Shown one piece after another: positions 50,288 through 58,898 of a stretch of DNA of 64,000 nt. This stretch comes from SIG672 sp045605765 (GTDB lineage: Bacteria > Bacillota > Clostridia > Oscillospirales > CAG-272), in contig JAZUQQ010000004.1 in assembly GCA_045605765.1 (NCBI GenBank), forward strand, positions 172,373-236,372, given 5' to 3'. Position numbers and translations under genes: made by a program. How positions within the stretch are numbered: the stretch's first letter is position 1; the number at the start of each line of letters is the position of its first letter. The notes under the pieces are model-generated. The model searched no databases, had not been told where the DNA came from, and worked only from the letters and a program-made list of their open reading frames with translations.

Positions 50288-51616
50288 TTGAAAACTTCAG
50301 ATAAAATATCAAATACAAGTGCTTCTTCTCGCAAAAAGCATAGAAGCTGGGCTCTTTGGGGAGTCTCGATAATTCTTGCATTCGTTTTCTGGCTCTATGT
50401 TGCGGGATCAAACAACGTTACGATAGAAGAAACTTTCGACCTTATCGAAATAGAGTACGACAGCTCGCGCATAAGACAACACGGTCTCGTGGTCCAGTCT
50501 GTGAGCATAGATACCGTAAACATAACGATCATGGGTAGCCAGCGTGATATAGAGGGCTCGGGTACGCCGAACATTTCGGCTAAGATCTCGCTCGACTCGA
50601 TAAGCGAGCCGGGAGAATATTCTCTCCCCGTAATGATAACGACTCCCGACAGAACGACGATAACACATCAGACGGTCGATACGGTAACCGTAAGGGTCGA
50701 CCGTCCGAGTGAAAAGGATTTCGCGATAGATTCGAGCCTCGTCGAGCTCGTAGGTTGGACGCTCGATTCGGGATGCTTCTTCGGAACTCACTCGATAAGC
50801 GAAAGCTACGTCACCGTAAAAGGACCTACCTTGGAGCTTGATACGGTAAGAAGCGTAAAGATCCGCACCGCAAGCATAGGCGCCGCGTCTGACGGCAAAA
50901 CGGTTACCGCAAGCATAGTTCTTCTTGATGCCAACGGAAACGAAATAAACAGCAGAAACCTCAGCGTGTCCGAAAATGCAGATAATCTCACGGTAACACT
51001 ATCTGTGTATATGCAAAAAACGGTAAGTCTTGTGGCAAAAGGCAAATACGGATATTTCGGAAGTGATAATATCACGGTTTCTCCGTCCGAGATAGTGATT
51101 AAGGGTACCCCCGATGCGGTAAGAGCCGTTTCGTACATCAAGATACTTGAAATAGATGAGACCAAGACGATCACCGACCAAAGCAATATACCCGTTCAGA
51201 CAATACTACCCGAAGGAACGACCACCCTTTCAGGCGAAACGACGGTCAATACTCAAGTAACCGTAACTATAAGCGGAAAGATCGTTGAGCATGAAATATA
51301 TATTTCTCCCGATAAGATCGAGGTGTATTCGACAAACGGAATGAAGGCGGTCGAAGGTGTGCGAGTCAAGGTACGTCTCGCAGCATCGGCAGATCCGGGC
51401 ATAGTAAATTCTCTGTCGGCGGCATGTCTTAAAGCATCTGTGGACGCCTCAAAGATATCCCAACCAGCACAACTCCCCCTTGTTCTGATAGTTGCAGAAG
51501 GTTTCAGAGACTCGGTATATCTTATAGATATGACATACACGGTCAATGTCGGTATTCCCGAGGTCAGCGACGACACTCCATCGGTCGAGGACGAGATCAA
51601 TCCGCTGAAAGCATAA
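50288..51616 (+). CDS. ybbR: YbbR/CdaR-like regulator of the diadenylate cyclase
   Basis: The start is TTG 50288, 4 bases after GGAGGTGG; the ATG at 50261 has no site. The 442-residue product has one membrane helix (about residues 23-41) and an extracytoplasmic region of four YbbR repeats, each with a strand pattern like VTVKGPTLELDTVRSVKIRT and VSPSEIVIKGTPDAVRAVSY. In other Firmicutes CdaR binds CdaA and modulates its activity. It lies 39 bases after cdaA. Confidence 0.92.
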   Translation: MKTSDKISNTSASSRKKHRSWALWGVSIILAFVFWLYVAGSNNVTIEETFDLIEIEYDSSRIRQHGLVVQSVSIDTVNITIMGSQRDIEGSGTPNISAKISLDSISEPGEYSLPVMITTPDRTTITHQTVDTVTVRVDRPSEKDFAIDSSLVELVGWTLDSGCFFGTHSISESYVTVKGPTLELDTVRSVKIRTASIGAASDGKTVTASIVLLDANGNEINSRNLSVSENADNLTVTLSVYMQKTVSLVAKGKYGYFGSDNITVSPSEIVIKGTPDAVRAVSYIKILEIDETKTITDQSNIPVQTILPEGTTTLSGETTVNTQVTVTISGKIVEHEIYISPDKIEVYSTNGMKAVEGVRVKVRLAASADPGIVNSLSAACLKASVDASKISQPAQLPLVLIVAEGFRDSVYLIDMTYTVNVGIPEVSDDTPSVEDEINPLKA

Positions 51617-51636
51617 TCATACATTGTATTTTAATT

Positions 51637-51673
51637 AAAAGACGCCTGTAAGAGTACGGTATGGGCGTCTTTT
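51637..51673 (+). terminator. Terminator between ybbR and recJ
   Basis: AAAAGACGCC, 17-base loop, GGCGTCTTTT. recJ begins 48 bases beyond. Confidence 0.7.
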
Positions 51674-51720
51674 GCAAATCATAAGCACATTCCTTTTTGT
51701 TCCGATAATTTGGAGGATAA

Positions 51721-53847
51721 ATGGCAAACTCAAACGAAACATTAAAAAAATGGGAGCTTCGCTCCGAAAAAACACAGTCCGATCCCGATATCATGGCGAT
51801 GGCAGACCGTATTGGAATTTCTCCTCTGACCGCCCTGCTCATATATAACAGAGGCCAGGACACTCCTGAGAAGGCACACACCTTCCTTTCGACCCTTTCG
51901 GGAAGTTACTATGATCCCTTTACCATGCCCGATATGGACAAGGCAGTGTGCAGAATTCTTGAAGCTGTAGAAAAAAAGGAAAAAACGGTCATATACGGAG
52001 ACTACGACGTTGACGGTGTAACCTCTGTAAGCATACTTTATACATATTTAAAGGAGCTCGGTCTTTCTCCCCAATACTACATTCCCAGCAGAAGCACCGA
52101 GGGCTATGGGGTAAACAACGAGGCAATAAAACAGCTTGCCGAGAAAAACATAACCCTTATGATAACGGTAGATACAGGTGTTACTGCACTTGATGAGGTC
52201 AAATTTGCCGCCGAGCTGGGGATCGACGTTGTGATCACCGACCATCACGAATGTCTGGCAGAACTTCCCGATGCTGTGGCGGTCGTAAATCCGCGACGTG
52301 TGGACAGTAAATATCCCTTCTGCGAGCTTGCGGGCGTAGGCGTGGTTTACAAGCTTCTTTGTGCGCTCGAAGAAAGACGCACTGGCAGTGCGCTCGGAGT
52401 AAAGAAATTTATTGATCTCGTGGCCATCGGAACAGTAGCCGATGTTATGCCGCTGATTGATGAAAACAGACTGCTCGTAGCGGAAGGTCTTAGTATTCTG
52501 AACTCTGCGCCAAGACTCGGAATAGCCGCTCTCCTCAGAGCATCGAGTAAAAACGACAAAAAGCCTACAAAGCCGATACAAAAGATAACTTCATCGGTAA
52601 TAAGCTTCACGATAGCACCTCGAATAAACGCCGCAGGGCGTATTGAGAGTGCTGAAAAGGCGGTAAAGCTCTTTCTCTGTACCTCTGAAAGCGAAGCGTA
52701 TGCTATGGCAGACGAGCTTTGCGAGATAAACCGCCGCCGTCAAGCAGAGGAAAACCGCATAATCGACGAGGCAGCAGAAAAGATAAACAAGGATCTCGAT
52801 TTTGAAAAAGACAGAGTGATCGTGCTTGCCGAGGAGAATTGGCATCACGGAGTTATCGGTATCGTTTCGTCGAGAATAACCGAGCGCTTTGCTATGCCCT
52901 CGATACTCATTTCCTTTGACGAAAACAACGTCGGAAAGGGATCGGGACGAAGCGTCAAGGGACTCAATCTCGTAGAAGCGCTCACATATTGCAGTGACCT
53001 GCTTATAAAATACGGCGGTCACGAGCTCGCCGCAGGTCTTACCGTGAGCAGAGAGAATTTTGAGGCGTTCAGAGAGCGCATAAACAAGTTCGTGCGCGAA
53101 AACACGTCCGACTCCGCGAGAGCTGTACTCGTTGAGGGAGATGCCTATCTCTCCCCCGAGGATGTAAACCTCGCTCAGGCAAGCGAGCTTCTTATGCTCG
53201 AACCGTACGGGGTGGCAAATCCGAGCCCGATGTTCTTTATGAAGGACACCGTCGTGCGCGACGTGATCTCTCTCGCCGAAAAGCACACCAAGCTCATTCT
53301 TGAAAAAGACGGCAGTATTATGACCGCGCTATATTTCGGACACTCGCGCGCTTCCCTGCCGATCTACAAGGGCGATACGCTCGATATTGCCTTTACTATG
53401 GGAATAAACGAGTTCAGAGGAGTCACCGAGGCTCAGATCATCGTCCGCGATATTCACAGGCAGATCACCGACGGCAGCTTCGAGATCTCGGAAAAAGACA
53501 AAAACAGATACATCGACATAGCCTCGGGCTCGACCTACTCGAGATCGGAGGACGTCCTTCCGAGCAGAGATGATTTTGCAAAGATCTATCTCTATCTTAA
53601 ACGCCGACCGGGATTCCGTGACGACTGCCTCGGTCTTCGCGAGATAATTGCCGCGTTCGGAGGTAAGATCGGCTACTGTAAGCTAAAAATAATACTTGAA
53701 GTGCTCAGAGAAACAGAACTCGTAAATATTAAATTTTCCGAAGAATGTGACGAAAACTTCTATTTTGGCGTAAACTTCGTCAAAAATAAGATAGATATAG
53801 AAAAATCACCCTTCTATATCAAGATACGCTCGCTTGTCGAGAAATAA
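51721..53847 (+). CDS. recJ: Single-stranded-DNA-specific exonuclease RecJ
   Basis: 708 residues. The DHH phosphoesterase motifs are DYDVDG (94-99), TVDTGVTA (149-156) and TDHH (173-176); the DHHA1 domain carries GGHELAAGL (core GGHELAAG). An OB-fold region follows, and a C-terminal extension of about 130 residues beyond the core is present (from residue 575). It degrades ssDNA 5' to 3' in recombination and mismatch repair. The start has a GGAGGATAA site. Next to relA/spoT, a common order in Firmicutes. Confidence 0.95.
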   Translation: MANSNETLKKWELRSEKTQSDPDIMAMADRIGISPLTALLIYNRGQDTPEKAHTFLSTLSGSYYDPFTMPDMDKAVCRILEAVEKKEKTVIYGDYDVDGVTSVSILYTYLKELGLSPQYYIPSRSTEGYGVNNEAIKQLAEKNITLMITVDTGVTALDEVKFAAELGIDVVITDHHECLAELPDAVAVVNPRRVDSKYPFCELAGVGVVYKLLCALEERRTGSALGVKKFIDLVAIGTVADVMPLIDENRLLVAEGLSILNSAPRLGIAALLRASSKNDKKPTKPIQKITSSVISFTIAPRINAAGRIESAEKAVKLFLCTSESEAYAMADELCEINRRRQAEENRIIDEAAEKINKDLDFEKDRVIVLAEENWHHGVIGIVSSRITERFAMPSILISFDENNVGKGSGRSVKGLNLVEALTYCSDLLIKYGGHELAAGLTVSRENFEAFRERINKFVRENTSDSARAVLVEGDAYLSPEDVNLAQASELLMLEPYGVANPSPMFFMKDTVVRDVISLAEKHTKLILEKDGSIMTALYFGHSRASLPIYKGDTLDIAFTMGINEFRGVTEAQIIVRDIHRQITDGSFEISEKDKNRYIDIASGSTYSRSEDVLPSRDDFAKIYLYLKRRPGFRDDCLGLREIIAAFGGKIGYCKLKIILEVLRETELVNIKFSEECDENFYFGVNFVKNKIDIEKSPFYIKIRSLVEK

Positions 53848-53885
53848 TCTTTTCTAAAAAGTCTCTTTAAAAGGAGAAGCCGCAT

Positions 53886-56123
53886 ATGGACAATAATTTT
53901 AATACTATGGAGCAGTCGGGAGCTAATTTTGACCGTCTGAGAGGTCTGCTGAGTGACAATCAGACCAAATACGATATTGCTAAAATAGAAAAAGCCTATA
54001 TTTTTGCGGAAAAGCTTCACTCGGGGCAGTATCGCGTAAGTGGCGAGCCTTATATAATCCATCCCGTAGCGGTTGCCGAGATAGTTTATTCGCTCGGACT
54101 TGACACCGATTCGATCTGCGCCGCGCTTCTTCACGACACGGTCGAGGACTGCTCGGTATCTCTTGAAACAATACGCAAGGAATTCGGCCCGACAATCGAA
54201 ATGCTGGTAGACGGACTAACTAAGCTCGTAAAGATTCCCTTCGACGATAAGGAAGAAGAGCATATGGAGAACCTGCGTAAGATGTTCCTTGCGATGTCGA
54301 AGGATATAAGAGTCATATTCATAAAGCTATGTGACCGACTTCACAATATGCGAACTCTAAACGTCCGCCGTGACGAAAAGCGCCGTAACGTTGCTCACGA
54401 AACTATGCAGGTCTATGCACCGCTCGCTCACCGTCTCGGTATGCAGAGGATAAAGCAGGAGCTTGAGAACCTCTCTCTCTCTTTCCTTGACCCGATAGGG
54501 TACGCAGAGATCAAAGCCGATATTGACGAAAAATACGGTCAGAACCGCGATTTTATCACGCGAACAAAGGAGATGCTTTCAGAAAAGCTCGACGAATATC
54601 ACATTGATTATTCGCTCGAAGGACGTGTCAAGAGCGTTTACAGCACCTACCGTAAAATGTTCAATCAGAACAAGAGCTTTGACGAGATATACGACTTTTA
54701 TGCGGTCAGAATAATAACCGAAACCGAGCTCGAATGTTACACAGTGCTCGGACTTATCCACGATGCCTACAAATCCGTTCCTGGTCGATTCAAGGATTAC
54801 ATATCAACCCCGAAGCCCAATATGTATCAGTCGCTTCACACGACGGTAATCGGACGCGACGGTATTCCATTCGAGGTTCAGATAAGAACACGCAAGATGC
54901 ATCAGATCGCAGAATACGGTATCGCCGCTCACTGGAAATACAAATCGGGAGACAAGCGAAGCACCGAGGAGATAGATTCCAAGCTCGAATGGATAGCAAA
55001 GCTTATCGAGACCGAGGATGACACTCGCGATCCCGACGAATTTCTCCGCGCACTCAAAGTCGATATCTTCCACGACGAGATATTCGTCTTTACTCCCAAG
55101 GGCGATGTGATCGCTCTTCCTCAGGGCGCAACTCTCATAGATTTTGCGTACGCAATACATTCGGGTGTTGGAAACAGTATGATCGGCGCAAAGGTGAACG
55201 GAATTATCGCAAATATTGATAAAAGTCCGCAAAACGGCGATATAGTTGAGATACTCACCTCGTCATCATCCAAGGGACCTAAGCGAAACTGGCTCAACGT
55301 AGTGAAAACGGGAGAAGCGCGCAACAAGATCCGTCAATGGTTTAAGAAGGAAAAGCGTCCGGAAAACATTATCGTTGGCCGCGGAGAGGTTGAGCGCGAG
55401 CTCAAAAAGTTCGGCAGACCGTACAACTCCTCTCAGCGTGACGAAATACTCACGAGAATTGCCTCTCGCCTTGGAATACAGACACTTGATGACCTGCTTA
55501 ACACAATCGGATACGGCGGTCTGAACGTGAGCAAGATACTCACCAAGCTCCGCGACGAGTTCGACAAGGTCGTAAAGCCGACCGAACCGGTAGCTCCTCC
55601 GCCTGCCGTGGCTCTGCCCGAGGTCAAGACCACAAGCGTAAAACGGAGAACAGGACACGGCGGAGTTATCGTAGACGGACTGGAGGGCTGCGAGGTCAAG
55701 TTCGCGAAATGCTGCAATCCCCTGCCCGGTGATAAAATCATCGGATTTATCACGCGCGGCTCGGGCATTTCGGTCCACAAGCGCGACTGCATAAACGTAG
55801 TCTCCGGTCTCAAAAAGCCCGAAAAGACGGATAGATTTATCAGTATATTCTGGGAAGATGCTCCCGAGGACAAGAAAAACGGAGAGCTTTACGAATCCTT
55901 CATTCAGGTCTTTGCAGAGAACGACATTCAGCTTCTCGCAAATATCACATCGGTCATCGCGGAAATGCGCGTGATGCTCTATCAGATAAACACGCACAGC
56001 CGTGACAACGACATTACGGTAAATCTCGTCGTCGGCTGCAAAAACATCGACCATTTTAAGTCGATAATGGCACGGCTTCGCACTATCGACCACGTGTTTG
56101 ATGTCAGACGCGGATATATGTAA
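53886..56123 (+). CDS. rel: Bifunctional (p)ppGpp synthetase/hydrolase (Rel)
   Basis: 745 residues. The HD hydrolase domain has HPVAVAEIVYSLGLD and LLHDTVEDC (His-Asp pair), with the downstream LCDRLHNMRTL. The synthetase domain shows GRVKSVYSTYRKM and YQSLHTTVIGRDG. TGS begins near FTPKGDVIALPQGATLIDFAYAIH (core TPKGDVIALPQG), the zinc-finger region has CEVKFAKCCNPLPGDKI, and ACT ends the protein. It controls the stringent response. 38 bases after recJ with an AAGGAGAAG site. Confidence 0.97.
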   Translation: MDNNFNTMEQSGANFDRLRGLLSDNQTKYDIAKIEKAYIFAEKLHSGQYRVSGEPYIIHPVAVAEIVYSLGLDTDSICAALLHDTVEDCSVSLETIRKEFGPTIEMLVDGLTKLVKIPFDDKEEEHMENLRKMFLAMSKDIRVIFIKLCDRLHNMRTLNVRRDEKRRNVAHETMQVYAPLAHRLGMQRIKQELENLSLSFLDPIGYAEIKADIDEKYGQNRDFITRTKEMLSEKLDEYHIDYSLEGRVKSVYSTYRKMFNQNKSFDEIYDFYAVRIITETELECYTVLGLIHDAYKSVPGRFKDYISTPKPNMYQSLHTTVIGRDGIPFEVQIRTRKMHQIAEYGIAAHWKYKSGDKRSTEEIDSKLEWIAKLIETEDDTRDPDEFLRALKVDIFHDEIFVFTPKGDVIALPQGATLIDFAYAIHSGVGNSMIGAKVNGIIANIDKSPQNGDIVEILTSSSSKGPKRNWLNVVKTGEARNKIRQWFKKEKRPENIIVGRGEVERELKKFGRPYNSSQRDEILTRIASRLGIQTLDDLLNTIGYGGLNVSKILTKLRDEFDKVVKPTEPVAPPPAVALPEVKTTSVKRRTGHGGVIVDGLEGCEVKFAKCCNPLPGDKIIGFITRGSGISVHKRDCINVVSGLKKPEKTDRFISIFWEDAPEDKKNGELYESFIQVFAENDIQLLANITSVIAEMRVMLYQINTHSRDNDITVNLVVGCKNIDHFKSIMARLRTIDHVFDVRRGYM

Positions 56124-56127
56124 AAAC

Positions 56128-56232
56128 CGATGCCTTCGGCATCGCTTAGCAGTTTTGCAAAGCAAAACTCCACACTTCTAATGAAATTAAACCGACGGCA
56201 GAGCCGTCGCTTAGCAGTTTTACAAAGCAAAA
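56128..56232. repeat. Two-unit hairpin repeat after rel
   Basis: Each unit has a GC hairpin (CGATGCC-TTC-GGCATCG; CGACGGC-AGA-GCCGTCG) followed by the same CTTAGCAGTTTT[G/A]CAAAGC sequence (56145 and 56210), itself a hairpin in the first unit. A REP-like interspersed element, and probably the 3' end of the rel transcript. Confidence 0.7.
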
Positions 56233-56265
56233 AAGACCGTCGAAGACAGTCTTACATAAAGCGGA

Positions 56266-56294
56266 TTGACAAAAAATACAGGTTATATTATACC
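56266..56294 (+). promoter_or_regulatory. Promoter immediately upstream of the small membrane-protein gene
   Basis: TTGACA (56266-56271), 17 bases, TATACC (56289-56294). The predicted start of transcription would be about 10 bases before the TTG codon at 56309, which implies a nearly leaderless message. Confidence 0.6.
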
Positions 56295-56308
56295 CCGCCG
56301 AAATATCA

Positions 56309-56647
56309 TTGAGCAAACAAACTAAACTCAACATTGTAACTATCATCACCAACATCGTATTGTCAATAGCATACATACCCTTCTCGCTTTTAGGCATATT
56401 TGGTGCTATGATGTCCGATAATCCGCCGCACAACATTATCGCACAGGTGCTTCTGTATGTGGGTGTTTCCATTTCGGTGTTTACGCCTGTCTTTTGTATC
56501 GTGTGTATATATGAATCCGTAATATTAAGAAAAAAAGGCAAAAAATTATTCGGATTTTTGATTCAATTTTTGCCCATCGCTATCTTTGCATTAGCCTTAG
56601 CATTTATGTTTGCGTCATCTTATCTTGCGTCGGTGTTGGCTGCTTAA
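56309..56647 (+). CDS. Three-helix membrane protein, unknown
   Basis: 112 residues with three membrane helices (about 11-34, 47-66, 82-110). The only start in frame before the first helix is TTG 56309; there is no ribosome site and the promoter is immediately upstream, so translation may be leaderless. The sequence (SIAYIPFSLLGIFGAMMSDN, then YVGVSISVFTPVFCIVCI) resembles small hypothetical membrane proteins of Clostridia. No function assigned. Confidence 0.62.
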   Translation: MSKQTKLNIVTIITNIVLSIAYIPFSLLGIFGAMMSDNPPHNIIAQVLLYVGVSISVFTPVFCIVCIYESVILRKKGKKLFGFLIQFLPIAIFALALAFMFASSYLASVLAA

Positions 56648-56724
56648 TACAGCGAGTGTCAAACGCACAAACACTTATCGAATGCCGCAAAGCGGATTCG
56701 ACGTACAAAAAAATTATGTAAAAA

Positions 56725-56758
56725 ACAGAGCGTTGCTGTGGCAACGCTCTGTTTTTTT
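56725..56758. terminator. Strong bidirectional terminator between convergent genes
   Basis: ACAGAGCGTTGC-TGTG-GCAACGCTCTGT followed by seven Ts, with an A-run on the left. It serves the small membrane gene and hsp20. Confidence 0.92.
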
Positions 56759-57185
56759 ACCTAACTTCAAGCCTTCTCGATTTCGGCTCCTCGATCTGCT
56801 TTTTCGGAAGCGTGAGGGTGAGCACGCCGTTTGTGAACTCGGCGTCGATCTTATCAGCGTCGATCTCCGAGATATTGAAGCTGCGCTCAAACGAGCCGTA
56901 TGCTCTTTCTCTACGGATATATCCGCTCTTTTCGTCAGAGCTTTCGTATTTACGCTCTGCTTTTACCGTAAGAACGCCGTCTCCGATGTTTATATCGATA
57001 TCTTCCTTGTTTATTCCCGGAAGATCGGACTCGACGATATATGCGTTGTCGTTTTCCTTTATGTCCGTTCTAAACATCACGGGCTGAGTGCTATCTCCGA
57101 AAAATGCCTTTTCAAGTCTGTCAAGCTCGTAAAAGGGGTTATATGCGTTCATATTTCTTGAATAAAAAGGTGTAAGTTTTATCAT
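56757..57185 (-). CDS. Hsp20 small heat-shock protein
   Basis: 142 residues. The alpha-crystallin domain spans about residues 38-128: MFRTDIKENDNAYIVESDLPGINKEDIDI and GVLTVKAERKYE at its start, the GVLTLTLPKK motif at its end. It is an ATP-independent holdase. The start follows GGAGGAACTAAAT. A perfect CIRCE element sits at its promoter, so HrcA should repress it until heat stress. Confidence 0.94.
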   Translation of the reverse strand: MIKLTPFYSRNMNAYNPFYELDRLEKAFFGDSTQPVMFRTDIKENDNAYIVESDLPGINKEDIDINIGDGVLTVKAERKYESSDEKSGYIRRERAYGSFERSFNISEIDADKIDAEFTNGVLTLTLPKKQIEEPKSRRLEVR

Positions 57186-57325
57186 ATTTAGTTCCTCCGT
57201 GTTTTGTATTTTTAGTTTATCCCGACCGTTTTTTATTATTCAAGGAAAGCCTTCGACCGCCCTTCCTTCGGTCTCATCTTCCCCTCGGGACACCTTTATA
57301 TTACACCGAAAATATTAACGATTAA

Positions 57326-57354
57326 AGTATATTCTGTTGCTCTATTGTAAACAA
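57326..57354 (-). promoter_or_regulatory. Promoter of hsp20
   Basis: Minus strand TTGTTT (57354-57349), 17 bases, TATACT (57331-57326). It abuts the CIRCE at 57355. Confidence 0.78.
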
Positions 57355-57381
57355 TTAGCACTCTGATCAACAGAGTGCTAA
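57355..57381. promoter_or_regulatory. CIRCE operator (HrcA site), perfect
   Basis: TTAGCACTC-N9-GAGTGCTAA with the exact consensus in both arms. It lies immediately next to the -35 box of hsp20. HrcA itself is not in this window. Confidence 0.96.
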
Positions 57382-57455
57382 AATTTTGATTTGTTTTACC
57401 GCTTTTCATATCTTTACAAACGAAAACTTCTATCACTCCTGCCTGCTGAGTGATG

Positions 57456-57833
57456 TTATTCCTCGTCGTAATCCTCGTCTTCGTCGTCGAACTCATCGTA
57501 GAGGTCGTCCTGCGACTCGTCATCGCCGTCTGATCCCTCGCGGCGCATCTTTACAACCTCGTACGCGACGTCGGATATAAGATTCTGGTCGGTCACAAAA
57601 TCAAGAAAATATTCTCCGTTTCGGTCCTCGAACTCAACGACCGCGGGAAAATCGGTGAGATGCTCGCCGTCGTCATCGATTTCGTACATATAGGCGTAGC
57701 GCTTGCCGCCAAGCTCGATGGTAGCGACCTGTTCGAAGCGGAGCATTTCTCTTCTGTGATTGATAAACTCAACAGGCTCCCAATCCTCGGAATCGCTTAA
57801 TTTTTGGAATATTTCTTCAATGTTTATTATCAT
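57456..57833 (-). CDS. DUF1292-family acidic protein
   Basis: The start at 57833 (MIINIEEIFQKLSDSEDWEPV) follows AAGAGGTTATGAA; the frame open to 57935 contains no site. The 125-residue product has the DUF1292 core (VATIELGGKRYAYMYEIDDD, then FPAVVEFEDRNGEYFLDFV) and a strongly acidic tail (DEFDDEDEDYDEE). Members occur near cell-cycle or translation genes in Firmicutes with no settled role. Its own promoter has a perfect TATAAT. Confidence 0.85.
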   Translation of the reverse strand: MIINIEEIFQKLSDSEDWEPVEFINHRREMLRFEQVATIELGGKRYAYMYEIDDDGEHLTDFPAVVEFEDRNGEYFLDFVTDQNLISDVAYEVVKMRREGSDGDDESQDDLYDEFDDEDEDYDEE

Positions 57834-57864
57834 TTCATAACCTCTTGAACTTAATTTATGAACA

Positions 57865-57893
57865 ATTATAACATAAAAACATACGCTTTGCAA
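57865..57893 (-). promoter_or_regulatory. Promoter of the DUF1292 gene
   Basis: Minus strand TTGCAA (57893-57888), 17 bases, TATAAT (57870-57865). The 308-base gap to the next gene (57834-58141) holds this, the promoter at 57977 and two hairpins, and no gene. Confidence 0.82.
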
Positions 57894-57976
57894 TAATATG
57901 ATGTCGAAAAAAGCGTTTTTTACAAAAAAATTCAAATAAAAGGATAAAAAATCGGCAAAAAAATCTTTCTACTCTG

Positions 57977-58005
57977 TTGTAATTGTAACGATTTTGTGCT
58001 AAAAT
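57977..58005 (+). promoter_or_regulatory. Promoter of the SDR-ogg-cimA operon
   Basis: TTGTAA (57977-57982), 17 bases, TAAAAT (58000-58005). The leader of about 130 bases contains two hairpins (58062-58081, 58084-58111). Confidence 0.65.
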
Positions 58006-58061
58006 ATTTCTTATAAATAACCATTCTTCCCTTATAACAAAAGTTTTTGGATAAGATCAAA

Positions 58062-58111
58062 TTGATTTGCAAGCAAATCAATAGGAAACACTTTTTCCAA
58101 AAAGAGTTTCC
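58062..58111 (+). repeat. Two hairpins in the leader of the SDR gene
   Basis: TTGATTTGC-AA-GCAAATCAA (58062-58081) and GGAAAC-A-CTTTTT-CC-AAAAAG-A-GTTTCC (58084-58111) lie between promoter and start codon. The second resembles the CTTTTTCAAAAAG-type interspersed palindrome. A regulatory role is possible but not shown. Confidence 0.55.
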
Positions 58112-58141
58112 AAGTGAGTTTTTGAAAAGGTACGGAAAAAG

Positions 58142-58879
58142 ATGAGCGAAAAAAGAGTCCTGATAACGGGCGCATCGCGCGGAATAGGCGCAGCTTGTGC
58201 AAAGAAATTTGCCGAAAACGGATTTTCGGTTGTTATAAACTATCGCGAGTCGGACCACAAAGCGGCAGCTCTTGCGGCGCACTGCCTTGACATCGGCGCA
58301 AAGGACACGAGAGCTATCAAGGCAGACGTTTCGAAAAGCGAGGATGTTGCGCGTCTTTTTGAAGAGGCAAGCGAGATTGGAGAAATCGATACTCTCGTTT
58401 TAAATGCGGGTGTTGCCTCTCACGGACTTTTTCAGGACGTTCCAGAGGAAGAATATGACCGAATTATGGACACAAACGTCAAGGGTGTATTCCTCACAGC
58501 ACAGAAATTCATTCCGAAAATGATTTCCGCGCACCGCGGAAACATCATAATAATATCTTCAATGTGGGGGCAGGTCGGGGCGTCGTGCGAGGTCGTATAT
58601 TCAGCGTCGAAGGCGGCGCTCATCGGAATGACCAAAGCGCTTGCCAAGGAGCTCGGTCCGTCGGGTATCCGCGTAAACTGCGTTGCACCCGGTGTAGTCG
58701 AGACTGATATGGTCGCATCTCTTGATAAAAACGCGCTCGCTTCGCTTGCCGAGGATACCCCGCTCTGCCGAAACGCGATCGCAGAGGAAATAGCAAACGC
58801 AGTATATTATCTTGCATCATGCGAGTCGTCTTTCATAACCGGACAGGTTCTCGCCGTTAACGGAGGACTTATCACCTAA
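58142..58879 (+). CDS. Short-chain dehydrogenase/reductase (FabG-like)
   Basis: 245 residues. Cofactor motif TGASRGIGAA (residues 9-18), NAG (91-93 region, LVLNAGVASHG), catalytic Ser in IIISSMWGQVG, Tyr-Lys in VYSASKAA, and the C-terminal VLAVNGGLIT. The set matches NADPH-dependent 3-oxoacyl-ACP reductase, but the gene is isolated from fab genes and sits before ogg and cimA, so another substrate is possible. AAAGGTACGGAAAA precedes the ATG. Confidence 0.9.
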   Translation: MSEKRVLITGASRGIGAACAKKFAENGFSVVINYRESDHKAAALAAHCLDIGAKDTRAIKADVSKSEDVARLFEEASEIGEIDTLVLNAGVASHGLFQDVPEEEYDRIMDTNVKGVFLTAQKFIPKMISAHRGNIIIISSMWGQVGASCEVVYSASKAALIGMTKALAKELGPSGIRVNCVAPGVVETDMVASLDKNALASLAEDTPLCRNAIAEEIANAVYYLASCESSFITGQVLAVNGGLIT

Positions 58880-58898
58880 ACCGAAAGGAATGTACGTT

